55,245 nt of DNA from JARYLZ01 sp964388275 (GTDB lineage Bacteria; Bacteroidota; Ignavibacteria; SZUA-365), in contig CAYLZD010000027.1 of assembly GCA_964388275.1 (NCBI GenBank), positions 1 to 55,245 of the forward strand, given 5' to 3'. The notes below the pieces were generated by a model that was not told where the DNA came from, did not search any database, and saw only the letters and a program-made list of their open reading frames with translations. Within the stretch, counting starts at the first letter, position 1; every line of letters begins with the position of its first letter. The position numbers and the translations under genes were made by a program. Below are positions 1 through 8,266 of the stretch, piece by piece.

Positions 1-156
1 AGGAAAGCCGCCGTGCTGTACGAGGGCGAATGCGCCGCCGAGGGGCGCAGTTTCCGCTTCACGCTCGACGGCCTCGGCGCGGGCGCCTACCGGCTGCGAC
101 TGGAGGGCGGCGGAGCGGTGCTGCAGCAGGCGTTCGTGGTGCTGACGGGTGGATGA
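1..156 (+). CDS. C-terminal end of a secreted protein with a T9SS type A sorting-like domain (5' truncated)
   Basis: Frame 1 is open from the first base to a TGA at 154-156 and encodes about 51 residues. The pattern is a beta-sandwich tail: a short strand ending LYEGE, then FRFTLDGLGAGAYRLRLE, then QQAFVVL before the stop. The GLGAGAYRLRLE core and final hydrophobic strand match the usual T9SS type A C-terminal sorting domain (a Gly-rich turn, then a Y-x-L-R-L strand). Such domains direct periplasmic proteins through the type IX secretion channel. The passenger part lies outside the window, so the protein's function is unknown. The same kind of domain ends the S8 protease at 36148-39039. Assignment rests on pattern only. 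Confidence 0.6.
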   Translation, partial: RKAAVLYEGECAAEGRSFRFTLDGLGAGAYRLRLEGGGAVLQQAFVVLTGG

Positions 157-245
157 GACGACGGAACATCGGCTTGCACACGAAGCGGAGCGGAGAGTAT
201 GAAATCGCTGTGAGTGGTCCGCAATTTTCGTGATCGCGTGCTGCG

Positions 246-1679
246 TCAGAAGATGATGCTCTTCATGAAGTCTCTCACACTCAAATCCTCGCAGGAAAAT
301 ATAGTCTCTTTCACGCTTTCACGCCGATCCTTCGAAAACAGCTTGATGGACAACGCCTCGAACTTGTTGTCCAGATCCTCCATGGTCATCGGCTCGCGCG
401 GATCGCCCTTCGGATATTCCAGATACTCGGTGAAACTGCGTCCGTCCTTCGTGCGGATCACCACGCGCGACGGTTGCTTGGCCGGAAACATGCTCTCGAA
501 TTCTTCCGACGCCTCGCCCTTGATGCGGTCGATGACGGCCCAGATGCGCGGATCCTTCAGTTTCTCATCGCTGAACGACTCGGTCGTCACCTTGTGATCC
601 ACGAGCGCCGCCGCGATGCAATACGGCAGCGAATGATCGGCCGTCTCGCGCGATTCCGGACGGTACTTGTGAGGATCGAACAGTATGTCGCAGGCCCGCG
701 CTATCGTGGTGACCGTGACCTCCTCGATCTGATCGCTGGAGATGCCGTGCTCCGTGACGAGTTTGAGAACGCAGGACAAATGCGTGTGAGTCAGGGCTTC
801 CGTGGGGAACGCCTTCATTGAGCACTCCAAAATCTTGTAGGAAGATCCCAGGCCGCCTGTGAGCTTCCCGACGTCCCAGGACCATTCGCCGAGTGTGTCC
901 CTGCCTTGCATGCGGACGGGCGAGACGGCCCGGTTTTTCACGTCCCAGCCCATGAAACAATCCATGAAGCCCTCCTTGCCCTCGAACACTGCCTCGGTGC
1001 CGCTGTAGCCCTTCCCGGCCATCAGCGCGGCGATGACGCCGGCCTGCACCGCCATGGGATCCACGGTGTTTTTCATCATGGTCAGCTTGCCGGCTGTCGG
1101 ACAACCTATGGTGTGATTGTGCGAACCGGCGATGCCTATGGCATTGACCATCCTGTCCGCGTCAAGGCCGAGCATTTTTCCGGCGACGATGGGAGATACA
1201 AACTGCGTGAGCGTGGCATGATGCCATTTCCGCTCGCGGATGCCGGGAGTCGCGAATTCGCACAACCTCTGCTCGAACTCGTAGGCCAGCACTATCGCCG
1301 TTATCGCTTCCTTCATGCCCGCATCCGTCCGCTCTCCCGCGGCGAGCGCGGCCGGTATGATATCCGAAGGGTGCGACGGATCTTCTTTCCAGTATATGTC
1401 GTTGAAATCGAGGGCGCGTATCATGAGCGAGTTGACGAGCGCAGCGTTCGCCGCCGGCATTTTGTCGCCGAATCCGATAAGCGTGGCTTCCTCCCTGCCC
1501 CCCATTTCCAGGTAAATGTCCCGCATGATGCCCACGTCCTTCGTGGCCACAGCGCCGTAAGCGCAGCCGACTGAATCGTAAAGATACCGCTTGACTTCGT
1601 TGACGACGCCGGCGGGAAGATCGGCGTATTCGAGCGAGACCGCGAATTCGGCGATGGTTCTTGCGATGGATTTTTCCAT
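246..1679 (-). CDS. MmgE/PrpD family protein (2-methylcitrate/aconitate dehydratase-decarboxylase superfamily)
   Basis: 477 residues, the usual length for the MmgE/PrpD family (2-methylcitrate dehydratase, cis-aconitate decarboxylase, iminodisuccinate epimerase). The family core is visible: NSLMIRALDFNDIYW at about residues 83-97, corresponding to the common N-x-x-x-x-H/R-A-L-D-F-D-D segment, and SHPSDIIPAA at about 102-111. No signal peptide, so cytosolic. It lies 60 bp downstream of an aconitase-family gene on the same strand. That pairing suggests the two act on related tricarboxylic acids, for example methylcitrate to methylisocitrate. The true substrate cannot be read from sequence, since the family has several reactions and no prpB or prpC is visible nearby. 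Family call is firm; pathway is inference. Confidence 0.85.
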   Translation of the reverse strand: MEKSIARTIAEFAVSLEYADLPAGVVNEVKRYLYDSVGCAYGAVATKDVGIMRDIYLEMGGREEATLIGFGDKMPAANAALVNSLMIRALDFNDIYWKEDPSHPSDIIPAALAAGERTDAGMKEAITAIVLAYEFEQRLCEFATPGIRERKWHHATLTQFVSPIVAGKMLGLDADRMVNAIGIAGSHNHTIGCPTAGKLTMMKNTVDPMAVQAGVIAALMAGKGYSGTEAVFEGKEGFMDCFMGWDVKNRAVSPVRMQGRDTLGEWSWDVGKLTGGLGSSYKILECSMKAFPTEALTHTHLSCVLKLVTEHGISSDQIEEVTVTTIARACDILFDPHKYRPESRETADHSLPYCIAAALVDHKVTTESFSDEKLKDPRIWAVIDRIKGEASEEFESMFPAKQPSRVVIRTKDGRSFTEYLEYPKGDPREPMTMEDLDNKFEALSIKLFSKDRRESVKETIFSCEDLSVRDFMKSIIF

Positions 1680-1739
1680 GTCGTATCCGATGATGGTGAT
1701 GAAATGTCCTGAGTTGAGAAAACGGGACGCCGCTCCTTT

Positions 1740-3716
1740 TCAGGAGGACGGCTGTTGTTTGCGCACCCACTCTTCCAAGCCGCCGCACAGGATGAGTTCC
1801 TGGGCGGCCGGTCCGACCGGGTCGATGGGATGCTCCTCGCCATCGGCGGCGATCACCGAACGCCTGAAATCCACCCTGGCCTGGATTCCGGTGCGCACAG
1901 TCGGCGCTGCGTCCGCGAATTTTTCCTTGAGCTTCAAGATGAGCGAAGGGGCTTCGACGACGAGAAAACCGTTGTTAAGGGCGTTCCGTTTGTAGGTCTC
2001 ATTGAAAGAACCGGCCACGACCAATTTGATGCCCCGATATTTGAGGGCTGTCGCCGCCTGCTCGCGCGAGCTGCCCGTGCCGAAAGTGAAGCCGCCGGCC
2101 AGTATGTCGCCTTCGCGGGCGATGGCGCCGAATTGCGGATCGTAGTTCTCCATCACCACCCGCGCCTGCTGTTCCGGCGTGAAGTCGTCGATGTAAGTGT
2201 ATTTGCCGGGATAAATGCCGTCGGTGTTGAGATTGTCCTGCGGACAGAACAGCAATTCTCCTTCCACCGCTTCGGGAAAACCGTCGAGTATGACATTCTC
2301 TCCGGCGGCGGCGGGCGGTTTTTCCTGCGTCTCAATACTTCCTTTTACGACGGTTGAAGCCGTCTCGACAGTAACATCTATTTTTCCGGCGACGGCGGAG
2401 GCAGCGACAACGGCCGGGGATGCGAGATACGCCTGCGCGCTGGCCGCGCCCATGCGGCCCTTGAAATTGCGGTTCGTAGCCGAGATGCCTACCTCTCCCT
2501 CCTCGAGCAACCCCGCGCCCAGACCGATGCAGGGTCCGCAACCCGGAGGGAGCTCGATGGCGCCGGCGGCGAGAAGATCCTGCCAGGCGCCTCTGTTTTC
2601 CGCTTCCGTCTGAACTTCCCTTGAAGCCGCGGCGACATAGAACTTCACTCCCGGGGCGACCTTTTGGCCCCGCACTACCGCCGCCGCTTCCAGTATGTCT
2701 TCCAGACGACTGTTGACACAGGAGACGAGATAGGCCTTGTTTATGGCGACGCCACGGTCTCGAAGCTCGGTCGCGGGCGATATCGTCTTGACGGCGTTGG
2801 GTCCGGCGACGTATGGCTGCACGCTGTCGAGATCCAGACTTATCCGTCGAGCGTACCAGGCGTCTTCATCGGCGCGGGGAGGATCGGCTTCGAGCAGTTT
2901 CAGCCGCTGCGCGTTCATGCGGGGATGCGAGGCGCCGCCGTCGGCGTCGGAGGGGACGCCTTCGGGACCGCGTTTTTCCACAAATGCGATACGGTCCCGC
3001 AGCCAGCCGATGGTGACCTTGTCGACCGGGAAGACTCCGGCCAGCGCGCCCCACTCGGTGCTCATGTTGGCGATGGTCAGGCGCTGGTCGATGCTGAGAG
3101 AGGCGATGCCCTCGCCGGTGAACTCTATCGCGTGATTCAACACTTCGTCTGAATTGAAGAAGCCGCACAGAGCGATGATCACGTCCTTTCCGGTCACGCC
3201 CGGTCTCAAGTGTCCGCGCAGTTCCACTAGCGCAACCGGCGGAATTTGCCACCAGGTCCGGCCCGTGGCCCAGATCGCCGCGGCGTCGGTGCGGACGATG
3301 GGAGTGCCGAGGCATCCCAGCCCGCCGTACATGTTGGCGTGGCTGTCCGAAGCGACCGCCATCGAACCGGGCCATGCGTAACCTTCCTCGCACATGATCT
3401 GATGGCCGATTCCCCTGCCGGCCGGGTAGAAGTCGACGCCCATCTCGCGGGCGAAGGCCTCGATTTTCCTGTACTTCTCCAGGTTCTTCTCGCCGGTGTT
3501 CTGCACGTCGTGATCCAAAGCCATCACCGGCTGCCGCGGGTGGGCGATCGAGCGGGCGCCGATAGACTTGAATTTCGGAATCACGGCGCCGGTGTTGTCG
3601 TGAGTCAACACATGCGCCGGCTGTATGGTCAGGTAATCTCCGGACCGGGCTTCCTTGCCTTCCGGCAAGGCGGCCGCGAAGCGCCGGGCGATTTTCTCTA
3701 TCAGGTTCTGCGCCAT
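1740..3716 (-). CDS. Aconitase-superfamily hydratase, homoaconitase-like, fused catalytic and swivel domains
   Basis: 658 residues. The three [4Fe-4S] cysteines are present: C333 in VSCVNSRLED, and C393 and C396 in PGCGPCIGLG. Near the N-terminus are conserved segments SDSHANMYGGLGCLGTP and ATGRTWWQIPP. The swivel domain follows at about 480-600 with FGTGSSREQA and a YKRNALNNGF helix. The combination of GRTWWQ.PP, EWGALAG.FP and KRNA.N.G resembles fungal-type homoaconitase (Lys4) more than classical AcnA/AcnB or the two-subunit LeuCD enzyme. It catalyses hydration/dehydration of a tricarboxylic acid; homoaconitate, aconitate and methylaconitate are all possible. The downstream MmgE/PrpD gene and the upstream lactate-utilisation genes suggest organic-acid catabolism, but no lysine-pathway gene is in the window to decide. 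Confidence 0.85.
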   Translation of the reverse strand: MAQNLIEKIARRFAAALPEGKEARSGDYLTIQPAHVLTHDNTGAVIPKFKSIGARSIAHPRQPVMALDHDVQNTGEKNLEKYRKIEAFAREMGVDFYPAGRGIGHQIMCEEGYAWPGSMAVASDSHANMYGGLGCLGTPIVRTDAAAIWATGRTWWQIPPVALVELRGHLRPGVTGKDVIIALCGFFNSDEVLNHAIEFTGEGIASLSIDQRLTIANMSTEWGALAGVFPVDKVTIGWLRDRIAFVEKRGPEGVPSDADGGASHPRMNAQRLKLLEADPPRADEDAWYARRISLDLDSVQPYVAGPNAVKTISPATELRDRGVAINKAYLVSCVNSRLEDILEAAAVVRGQKVAPGVKFYVAAASREVQTEAENRGAWQDLLAAGAIELPPGCGPCIGLGAGLLEEGEVGISATNRNFKGRMGAASAQAYLASPAVVAASAVAGKIDVTVETASTVVKGSIETQEKPPAAAGENVILDGFPEAVEGELLFCPQDNLNTDGIYPGKYTYIDDFTPEQQARVVMENYDPQFGAIAREGDILAGGFTFGTGSSREQAATALKYRGIKLVVAGSFNETYKRNALNNGFLVVEAPSLILKLKEKFADAAPTVRTGIQARVDFRRSVIAADGEEHPIDPVGPAAQELILCGGLEEWVRKQQPSS

Positions 3717-3776
3717 AATATGCTCCGCTGTTATTCGAGCGGGACGCCGTCTCCGACGCCCGCCGCGTGTGTGCGT

Positions 3777-4310
3777 TTATTTTACGAGTTCGAAATCAAT
3801 GAAATCGCAATGATGGAAGATGATGCTTTCCGGCAGACGCTTCTCTCCCTCGCCTTCTTTCGAATGCGTAGCGATCACGTGCATCACTTCCGACGGCAGG
3901 CCGTGCTTGAAAGCCAGCGCCGTGCCGCTGAACGGATGCCGTATGTGCCTGCCGAAATCCGACTTGACGGATTTTCCGTCCACGATCTCGTACTCGAACA
4001 GCTTTCCCGCGTCGGCCAGCAAGGCGCCGGCTATGAGCACGTCGCGGTTGACGGGGGTTTTTTTGGCGCCGTGCATGTCGCCGAGCACATCATCGACCGC
4101 GATGCACATGCGGCATACGGCCCGCACGTGATCGATAAAGGAAATAGTGACGTCGCCGGCCAGCAGCGTGAAGGGGATCGCCCGGAGCAGTTCTTCCGTC
4201 CACCCCCTGTACGCTATCGCCTCTTTCCAGCATTCGATAACCTTGTTTCTGATGTCCTGATCCTTGATCGAATCGATTTCGGGAAGCAGCCGCAGGACGA
4301 GTTCCGACAT
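3777..4310 (-). CDS. HD-domain-like protein with an altered HD doublet
   Basis: 177 residues, cytosolic. It has the layout of an HD-type metal phosphohydrolase: H61 in DHVRAV, a GALLADAGKLFEYE helix at about 95-108, H125 in RHIRHPFSG, and H144/H149 in VMHVIATHSKEGEG. In a canonical protein the central helix reads LLHDIGKL; here the His is Ala99 and only Asp100 remains. The other histidines are kept, so it may bind one metal, have shifted ligands or be non-catalytic. It sits 60 bp downstream of... the reading order lutC then this gene then the aconitase, all minus strand. Substrate unknown. Confidence 0.7.
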   Translation of the reverse strand: MSELVLRLLPEIDSIKDQDIRNKVIECWKEAIAYRGWTEELLRAIPFTLLAGDVTISFIDHVRAVCRMCIAVDDVLGDMHGAKKTPVNRDVLIAGALLADAGKLFEYEIVDGKSVKSDFGRHIRHPFSGTALAFKHGLPSEVMHVIATHSKEGEGEKRLPESIIFHHCDFIDFELVK

Positions 4311-4412
4311 TTGCGCCTCTGTTTTGTTACTGGATATGGAATTGAATGATGACTTTTTGAATGAGACCGGTTTATCCGCTGAAGCCGCCTGTTGGATGCA
4401 TCCTTCCGCCGC

Positions 4413-5168
4413 CTACGCCCGGGGAAGCGGAGCGTTTGAATCGGTTCCGCCGCTTTCCGCGCCGCCGCGGAGCACCGCCACGGCGAAGCGCCTCGGACCG
4501 TGCACGCCCGTTACCAGCACCTTCTCGATGTCTGCCGTCTTGCTCGGTCCCGCCACGAGAGTCAAAGCGCTGTTTCCGCCGGCGCCGAGGAGTTCCGACA
4601 CGCGGCCGGCGCCCGAATCGAGATTCTCCATGATAGCGTTTTCCCGGAGTATCGCGACGTGCAGCTCCGGCAGCAAAGATAAGGAGCGGCCTTCGTATCG
4701 CGAAGCGACGAGCAGCACCGCGCCGGAATCGGCGAAACCGGCGACGGCCATGCCCACACCGGCGGCCGCGACGGCCGCCCTTTTCCTTAAAGCGCCGCGC
4801 TCTTCGCCGTCGAGCGGACCTTCCGGCGCGGGAACCACCTCGAGTCGCGGCGCCTTCCGCCGCAGCATTTCCGCAAAATCCGCTCCCTGAAAGTCGTTTT
4901 GCGCGGCCAGGAGCAGGCTTCCCTGCCCGCACAGCCCAGCGATCCACTCCGCCGCGGCTTCCCAATCATCGACAAGCCGGGCTTCTCCACCGGCCTCCAC
5001 GACCCTTTCAAGGAAGCGTGCCGTCAGTTCCTTCGCTCCGCTTCCCGCTACCCTCCCCTCCTCCGACGCGGCAAAAATTCCGTCGAGTTCGGAACGCGCG
5101 GACTCTTCCGGCGCGGCCGGACCGAGTATCGAGTCGATGCGGAACAGCATGTCCTCACGAGCGCTCAA
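4413..5168 (-). CDS. lutC: Lactate utilization protein C (LUD domain)
   Basis: 251 residues with a LUD (DUF162) domain over most of the length. It is identified by family pattern (LTARFLERVVEAGGEARLV, then ADSGAVLLVA and ALTLVAGPSKTADIE) and by position as the last of a lutA-lutB-lutC run. In Bacillus and relatives the three proteins form an iron-sulfur L-lactate oxidising complex. Its start overlaps the 3' end of lutB by 14 bases, so the two are probably translated together. The tail after VTGVHGPR is Arg/Gly rich and less conserved. Together with lutA and lutB the call is firm. Confidence 0.87.
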   Translation of the reverse strand: MSAREDMLFRIDSILGPAAPEESARSELDGIFAASEEGRVAGSGAKELTARFLERVVEAGGEARLVDDWEAAAEWIAGLCGQGSLLLAAQNDFQGADFAEMLRRKAPRLEVVPAPEGPLDGEERGALRKRAAVAAAGVGMAVAGFADSGAVLLVASRYEGRSLSLLPELHVAILRENAIMENLDSGAGRVSELLGAGGNSALTLVAGPSKTADIEKVLVTGVHGPRRFAVAVLRGGAESGGTDSNAPLPRA

Positions 5169-6570
5169 GATATTTCTCCTTCCAGAGTTCCGCGAAACCG
5201 CGTTCGGCCGGCATCGGAAAATCCCTGCTTCCGGACCATACCGGCACGCGCATACCTGCCGCTCCGTCCGACAGCAGCGGAGCGAAACCCCTGAAAATGC
5301 GCGAGACTGTCTTATAGAGGAAAGGACGGCTCATCGCCATCGCGAAAACCTTCATGATCAACCGTTCGACGGGCGAAGTCAACCGCTCGTCGACGATTTG
5401 CTTCCTGTGCAGCAGGAGCAGATGATGTATGTCGATCTTCACCGGACAGATCTCGGCGCAGGCGCCGCAGAGCGAGGACGCGAACGGCAGCTCCTTGGCC
5501 ATCCGCCTGCCGGTGAAAACCGGCGTCAGCACGGAACCGATGGGTCCGGGATAAACCGAACCATAGGCATGGCCTCCCACCGTTTTGTAAACGGGGCAGA
5601 TGTTCATGCAGGCGCCGCAACGAATGCAGGCGAGCGCCTCCCGGAATTGCGTATCGGCCAGAAGATCCACCCGGCCGTTGTCGAGCAGCACGATGTACAG
5701 GTTTTCCGGCCCGTCGGGCTCGTCGTGGCGGCGCGGTCCGCTGATGATGCTGGTGTAACAGGACAACCGCTGCCCTGTGGCGCTGCGGGCCAGCATGCCG
5801 AGCATGTGCATCAGCGAACGGGCGTCGGGCAACAACTTCTCCACTCCCATGAGCGCTATGTGAATCCTGGGGAGAGTCGTCGACATGCGCGCGTTGCCTT
5901 CGTTTTCCACTATGCAGACGGCGCCGCTGTCGGCCACGCCGAAATTCACTCCGGATATTCCGATCTCCGCTTCGAGGAAACGCTTCCTCAGCACTTCCCT
6001 GGCCACGGCGGTGAGTTTTTCCGGATCCGTCGTGTAGCCGATTCCCAGCTTTTCCGAAAAGAGCCGTCCGATTTCCTCGCGGGACTTGTGCAGCGCGGGC
6101 GCGGTGATGTGCGAAGGCATCTCGCCCGCAAGCTGCACGATGTACTCGCCCAGATCCGTCTCGACGGGCTCGGCGCCCGCGCGCGACAACGCCTCGCCGA
6201 GGTTGATCTCCTCCGAGGCCATCGACTTGGACTTCACGGCGGTGCGCGCGCCCGCGGCGGCCGCTATCCCCGCGATGATGCCGCAGGCCTCGGCGCCGCT
6301 CCTCGCCCAGAGCACCCTGCTGCCCCGTCTTCCGGCGTTTTCCTCGAAACTGCGGAGATACATGGCAAGATTGCGGAGCGTATGCTCCTTTATTTTCCGC
6401 GCGAGTTCGCGCCTTTCCTCCCAGTCCTCGACCTCGGCCGTCACCGCGTCGCGCTTCTTCACCGAGAGTTCGGTGGCCCTTTTCACGTTGCGCCGCAACA
6501 CGGGATCGGCGATACGTTCCGCGGCCTGGCGCCGGAAATTCCCGGGTGTGAGTTTCATGCCTGAGGACAT
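5155..6570 (-). CDS. lutB: Lactate utilization iron-sulfur protein B
   Basis: 471 residues, normal for LutB/YkgF. The N-terminal two thirds are a LUD domain with SGVNFGVADSGAVCIVENEG at about 206-225. Two ferredoxin-type clusters follow: CIRCGACMNICPVYK starting at C315, and CGACAEICPVKIDIHHLLLL starting at C368. The protein passes electrons from lactate oxidation within the LutABC complex in the cytoplasm. It is separated from lutA by 4 bases and overlaps lutC, so it is the middle gene of a tight operon. No missing cluster ligand seen. Confidence 0.92.
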   Translation of the reverse strand: MSSGMKLTPGNFRRQAAERIADPVLRRNVKRATELSVKKRDAVTAEVEDWEERRELARKIKEHTLRNLAMYLRSFEENAGRRGSRVLWARSGAEACGIIAGIAAAAGARTAVKSKSMASEEINLGEALSRAGAEPVETDLGEYIVQLAGEMPSHITAPALHKSREEIGRLFSEKLGIGYTTDPEKLTAVAREVLRKRFLEAEIGISGVNFGVADSGAVCIVENEGNARMSTTLPRIHIALMGVEKLLPDARSLMHMLGMLARSATGQRLSCYTSIISGPRRHDEPDGPENLYIVLLDNGRVDLLADTQFREALACIRCGACMNICPVYKTVGGHAYGSVYPGPIGSVLTPVFTGRRMAKELPFASSLCGACAEICPVKIDIHHLLLLHRKQIVDERLTSPVERLIMKVFAMAMSRPFLYKTVSRIFRGFAPLLSDGAAGMRVPVWSGSRDFPMPAERGFAELWKEKYLERS

Positions 6571-6574
6571 CCGC

Positions 6575-7297
6575 TCATCCCCCGGACGCTAGTATGTCCG
6601 CGATGTGCAGCGCTCGGGTGTCGCTTCCGCGCCTGCGGAGCAGGCCTTCAATCTGCATGAGACAGCTCGAATCCACGGCGGTCACGCAATCCACGCCGAC
6701 CCGGACTATTTCGTCTATCTTTTCCAGACCGATGGCCGTCGACAGAGCCGCGTGTTTCACGGCGAAGGTTCCGCCGAAGCCGCAGCAGACGCGGGAATTC
6801 TCCAGTTCCACGAGTTCGAGGCCGCGCACGTTCGCGAGAAGGGCCCGCGGTTGAGCCGCGATGTGAAGTTCCCTCAGCGCATGGCAGCAATCGTGAAGCG
6901 TGACGCGGGCCGGAAACACGGCCCCGACGTCGTCGCAACCGAGAACGTCCACGAGAAAGGAGGTGAATTCCCACAGGCGCGGTCGCAGAAGCTCCGCGTC
7001 GCGGCGGTATTTCTCGGGCAGCTGAAGCAGGTCGCCGTAAAAGACCTTGACCATAGCGATGCACGAGCCGGACGGCGCGACAACGTATTCCGCGTCCCGG
7101 AACACGTCGAGGAAATGCATGGCCATCCTGCGCGCCTCGTCGTGGTAACCCGTGTTGAAGGCGGGCTGTCCGCAGCAGGTCTGCGCCGGATCGTACAGCA
7201 CACGCGCCCCGGCTCTTTCGAGCACCGCGGCCATGTTCATTCCCGTTTGCGGACAGAATTGATCCGTCAGACAGGGTATGAACAGGGAAACCGTCAT
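6575..7297 (-). CDS. lutA: Lactate utilization protein A (CCG-domain Fe-S oxidoreductase)
   Basis: 240 residues from an ATG at 7295-7297 (MTVSLFIPCLTDQF...). The frame stays open upstream to 7843, but that part is a shadow of trxB. Two CCG cluster domains are seen: TCCGQPAFNTGYH at about residues 41-53 and HDCCHALREL followed by SRVCCGFGGTFAVK near 145-190, which bind Fe-S. This is the LutA/GlpC-type subunit that works with LutB and LutC. The start codon overlaps the trxB stop in an ATGA arrangement, implying translational coupling to thioredoxin reductase. Length matches LutA/YkgE. Confidence 0.92.
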   Translation of the reverse strand: MTVSLFIPCLTDQFCPQTGMNMAAVLERAGARVLYDPAQTCCGQPAFNTGYHDEARRMAMHFLDVFRDAEYVVAPSGSCIAMVKVFYGDLLQLPEKYRRDAELLRPRLWEFTSFLVDVLGCDDVGAVFPARVTLHDCCHALRELHIAAQPRALLANVRGLELVELENSRVCCGFGGTFAVKHAALSTAIGLEKIDEIVRVGVDCVTAVDSSCLMQIEGLLRRRGSDTRALHIADILASGG

Positions 7298-8238
7298 TCT
7301 ATGCCGTGCGCCGCAAGCCAGCGCTCCGCATCTATGGCGGCCGCGCAACCGGAGCCGGCCGCCGTCACGGCCTGCCTGTAGGCGTCGTCCTGCACGTCGC
7401 CGCAGGCGAAGATCCCCTCTATGTTCGTGCGGGAGCTCTTTCCCTGCGTGCGTATGTAGCCGTTGTCGTCCATATCGATGATGCCGGTGAAAAGACCTGT
7501 GTTGGGCTGATGCCCGATGCCGATGAACAGGCCCGTGACGGGGAAGTCGCTGACCGCGCCGTCCCTGACGTCCTTGACGCGGAGATGCGTCATGCGGCGT
7601 ATGCCGTTTTCTTCCACGCCGCAGACTTCCTCGACCACGGAATTCCACAGAAAGGCGATCTTCGGATTGCGCATGGCGCGTTCCTGCATCACTTTCGACG
7701 CCCGCAACGCGTCCCTTCTGTGTATGATGGTGACTTTCGACGCGAATTTCGTCAGGTAAGTCGCCTCTTCTATCGCGGTGTCGCCTCCTCCGACGACGGC
7801 AATCTCCTGGCCGCGGAAAAAGAAACCGTCGCAGGTAGCGCAAGCCGAGACGCCGTAGCCCATGTAGCGGCTTTCGCTTTCAATGCCAAGCAGTTTTGCC
7901 GACGCTCCGGTGGAAATGATGACTGCTTCCGCGGTGTATTCCTCCTGCTCCGTGCTTATGCGGAAAGGACGAGCGGTGAAGTCCACGGCGCTCACGAGCT
8001 GGAAGCGCGTTTCGGCGCCGAAGCGCTGCGCCTGCTTGCGCATTTCGTCCATCAATTGCGGTCCCATTATGCCATCGGGAAAGCCGGGAAAGTTCTCCAC
8101 TTCGGTGGTGATCGTGAGCTGTCCGCCGGGCTGCCCGCCTTCCAGAACCAGGGGTTTGAGGTTGGCGCGCGCCGTGTACAGGGCCGCTGTCAGGCCGGCC
8201 GGACCTGAACCGATGATTATGACGTTGCGTTTTTCCAT
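7294..8238 (-). CDS. trxB: Thioredoxin reductase (NADPH, flavoprotein)
   Basis: 314 residues. FAD-binding GSGPAGLTAALYTAR at 10-24, redox-active CATC at C133-C136 followed by DGFFF, NADPH-binding VVGGGDTAIEEATYL, and a C-terminal GIFACGDVQDD motif that contacts FAD. This is the low-molecular-weight bacterial TrxB that reduces thioredoxin with NADPH. Length and motifs are canonical. It lies between queG (28 bases upstream) and lutA (4-base overlap downstream), an unusual neighbourhood that ties cytoplasmic thiol reduction to the lactate operon transcript. Confidence 0.95.
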   Translation of the reverse strand: MEKRNVIIIGSGPAGLTAALYTARANLKPLVLEGGQPGGQLTITTEVENFPGFPDGIMGPQLMDEMRKQAQRFGAETRFQLVSAVDFTARPFRISTEQEEYTAEAVIISTGASAKLLGIESESRYMGYGVSACATCDGFFFRGQEIAVVGGGDTAIEEATYLTKFASKVTIIHRRDALRASKVMQERAMRNPKIAFLWNSVVEEVCGVEENGIRRMTHLRVKDVRDGAVSDFPVTGLFIGIGHQPNTGLFTGIIDMDDNGYIRTQGKSSRTNIEGIFACGDVQDDAYRQAVTAAGSGCAAAIDAERWLAAHGIE

Positions 8239-8266
8239 GAAGCATTTCCTGTTGATGATTGGTCTG

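Noticed and set aside
7298..7843. N-terminal extension of lutA
   Set aside because: Overlaps trxB in another frame and is Arg-rich shadow; the family start is at 7297.
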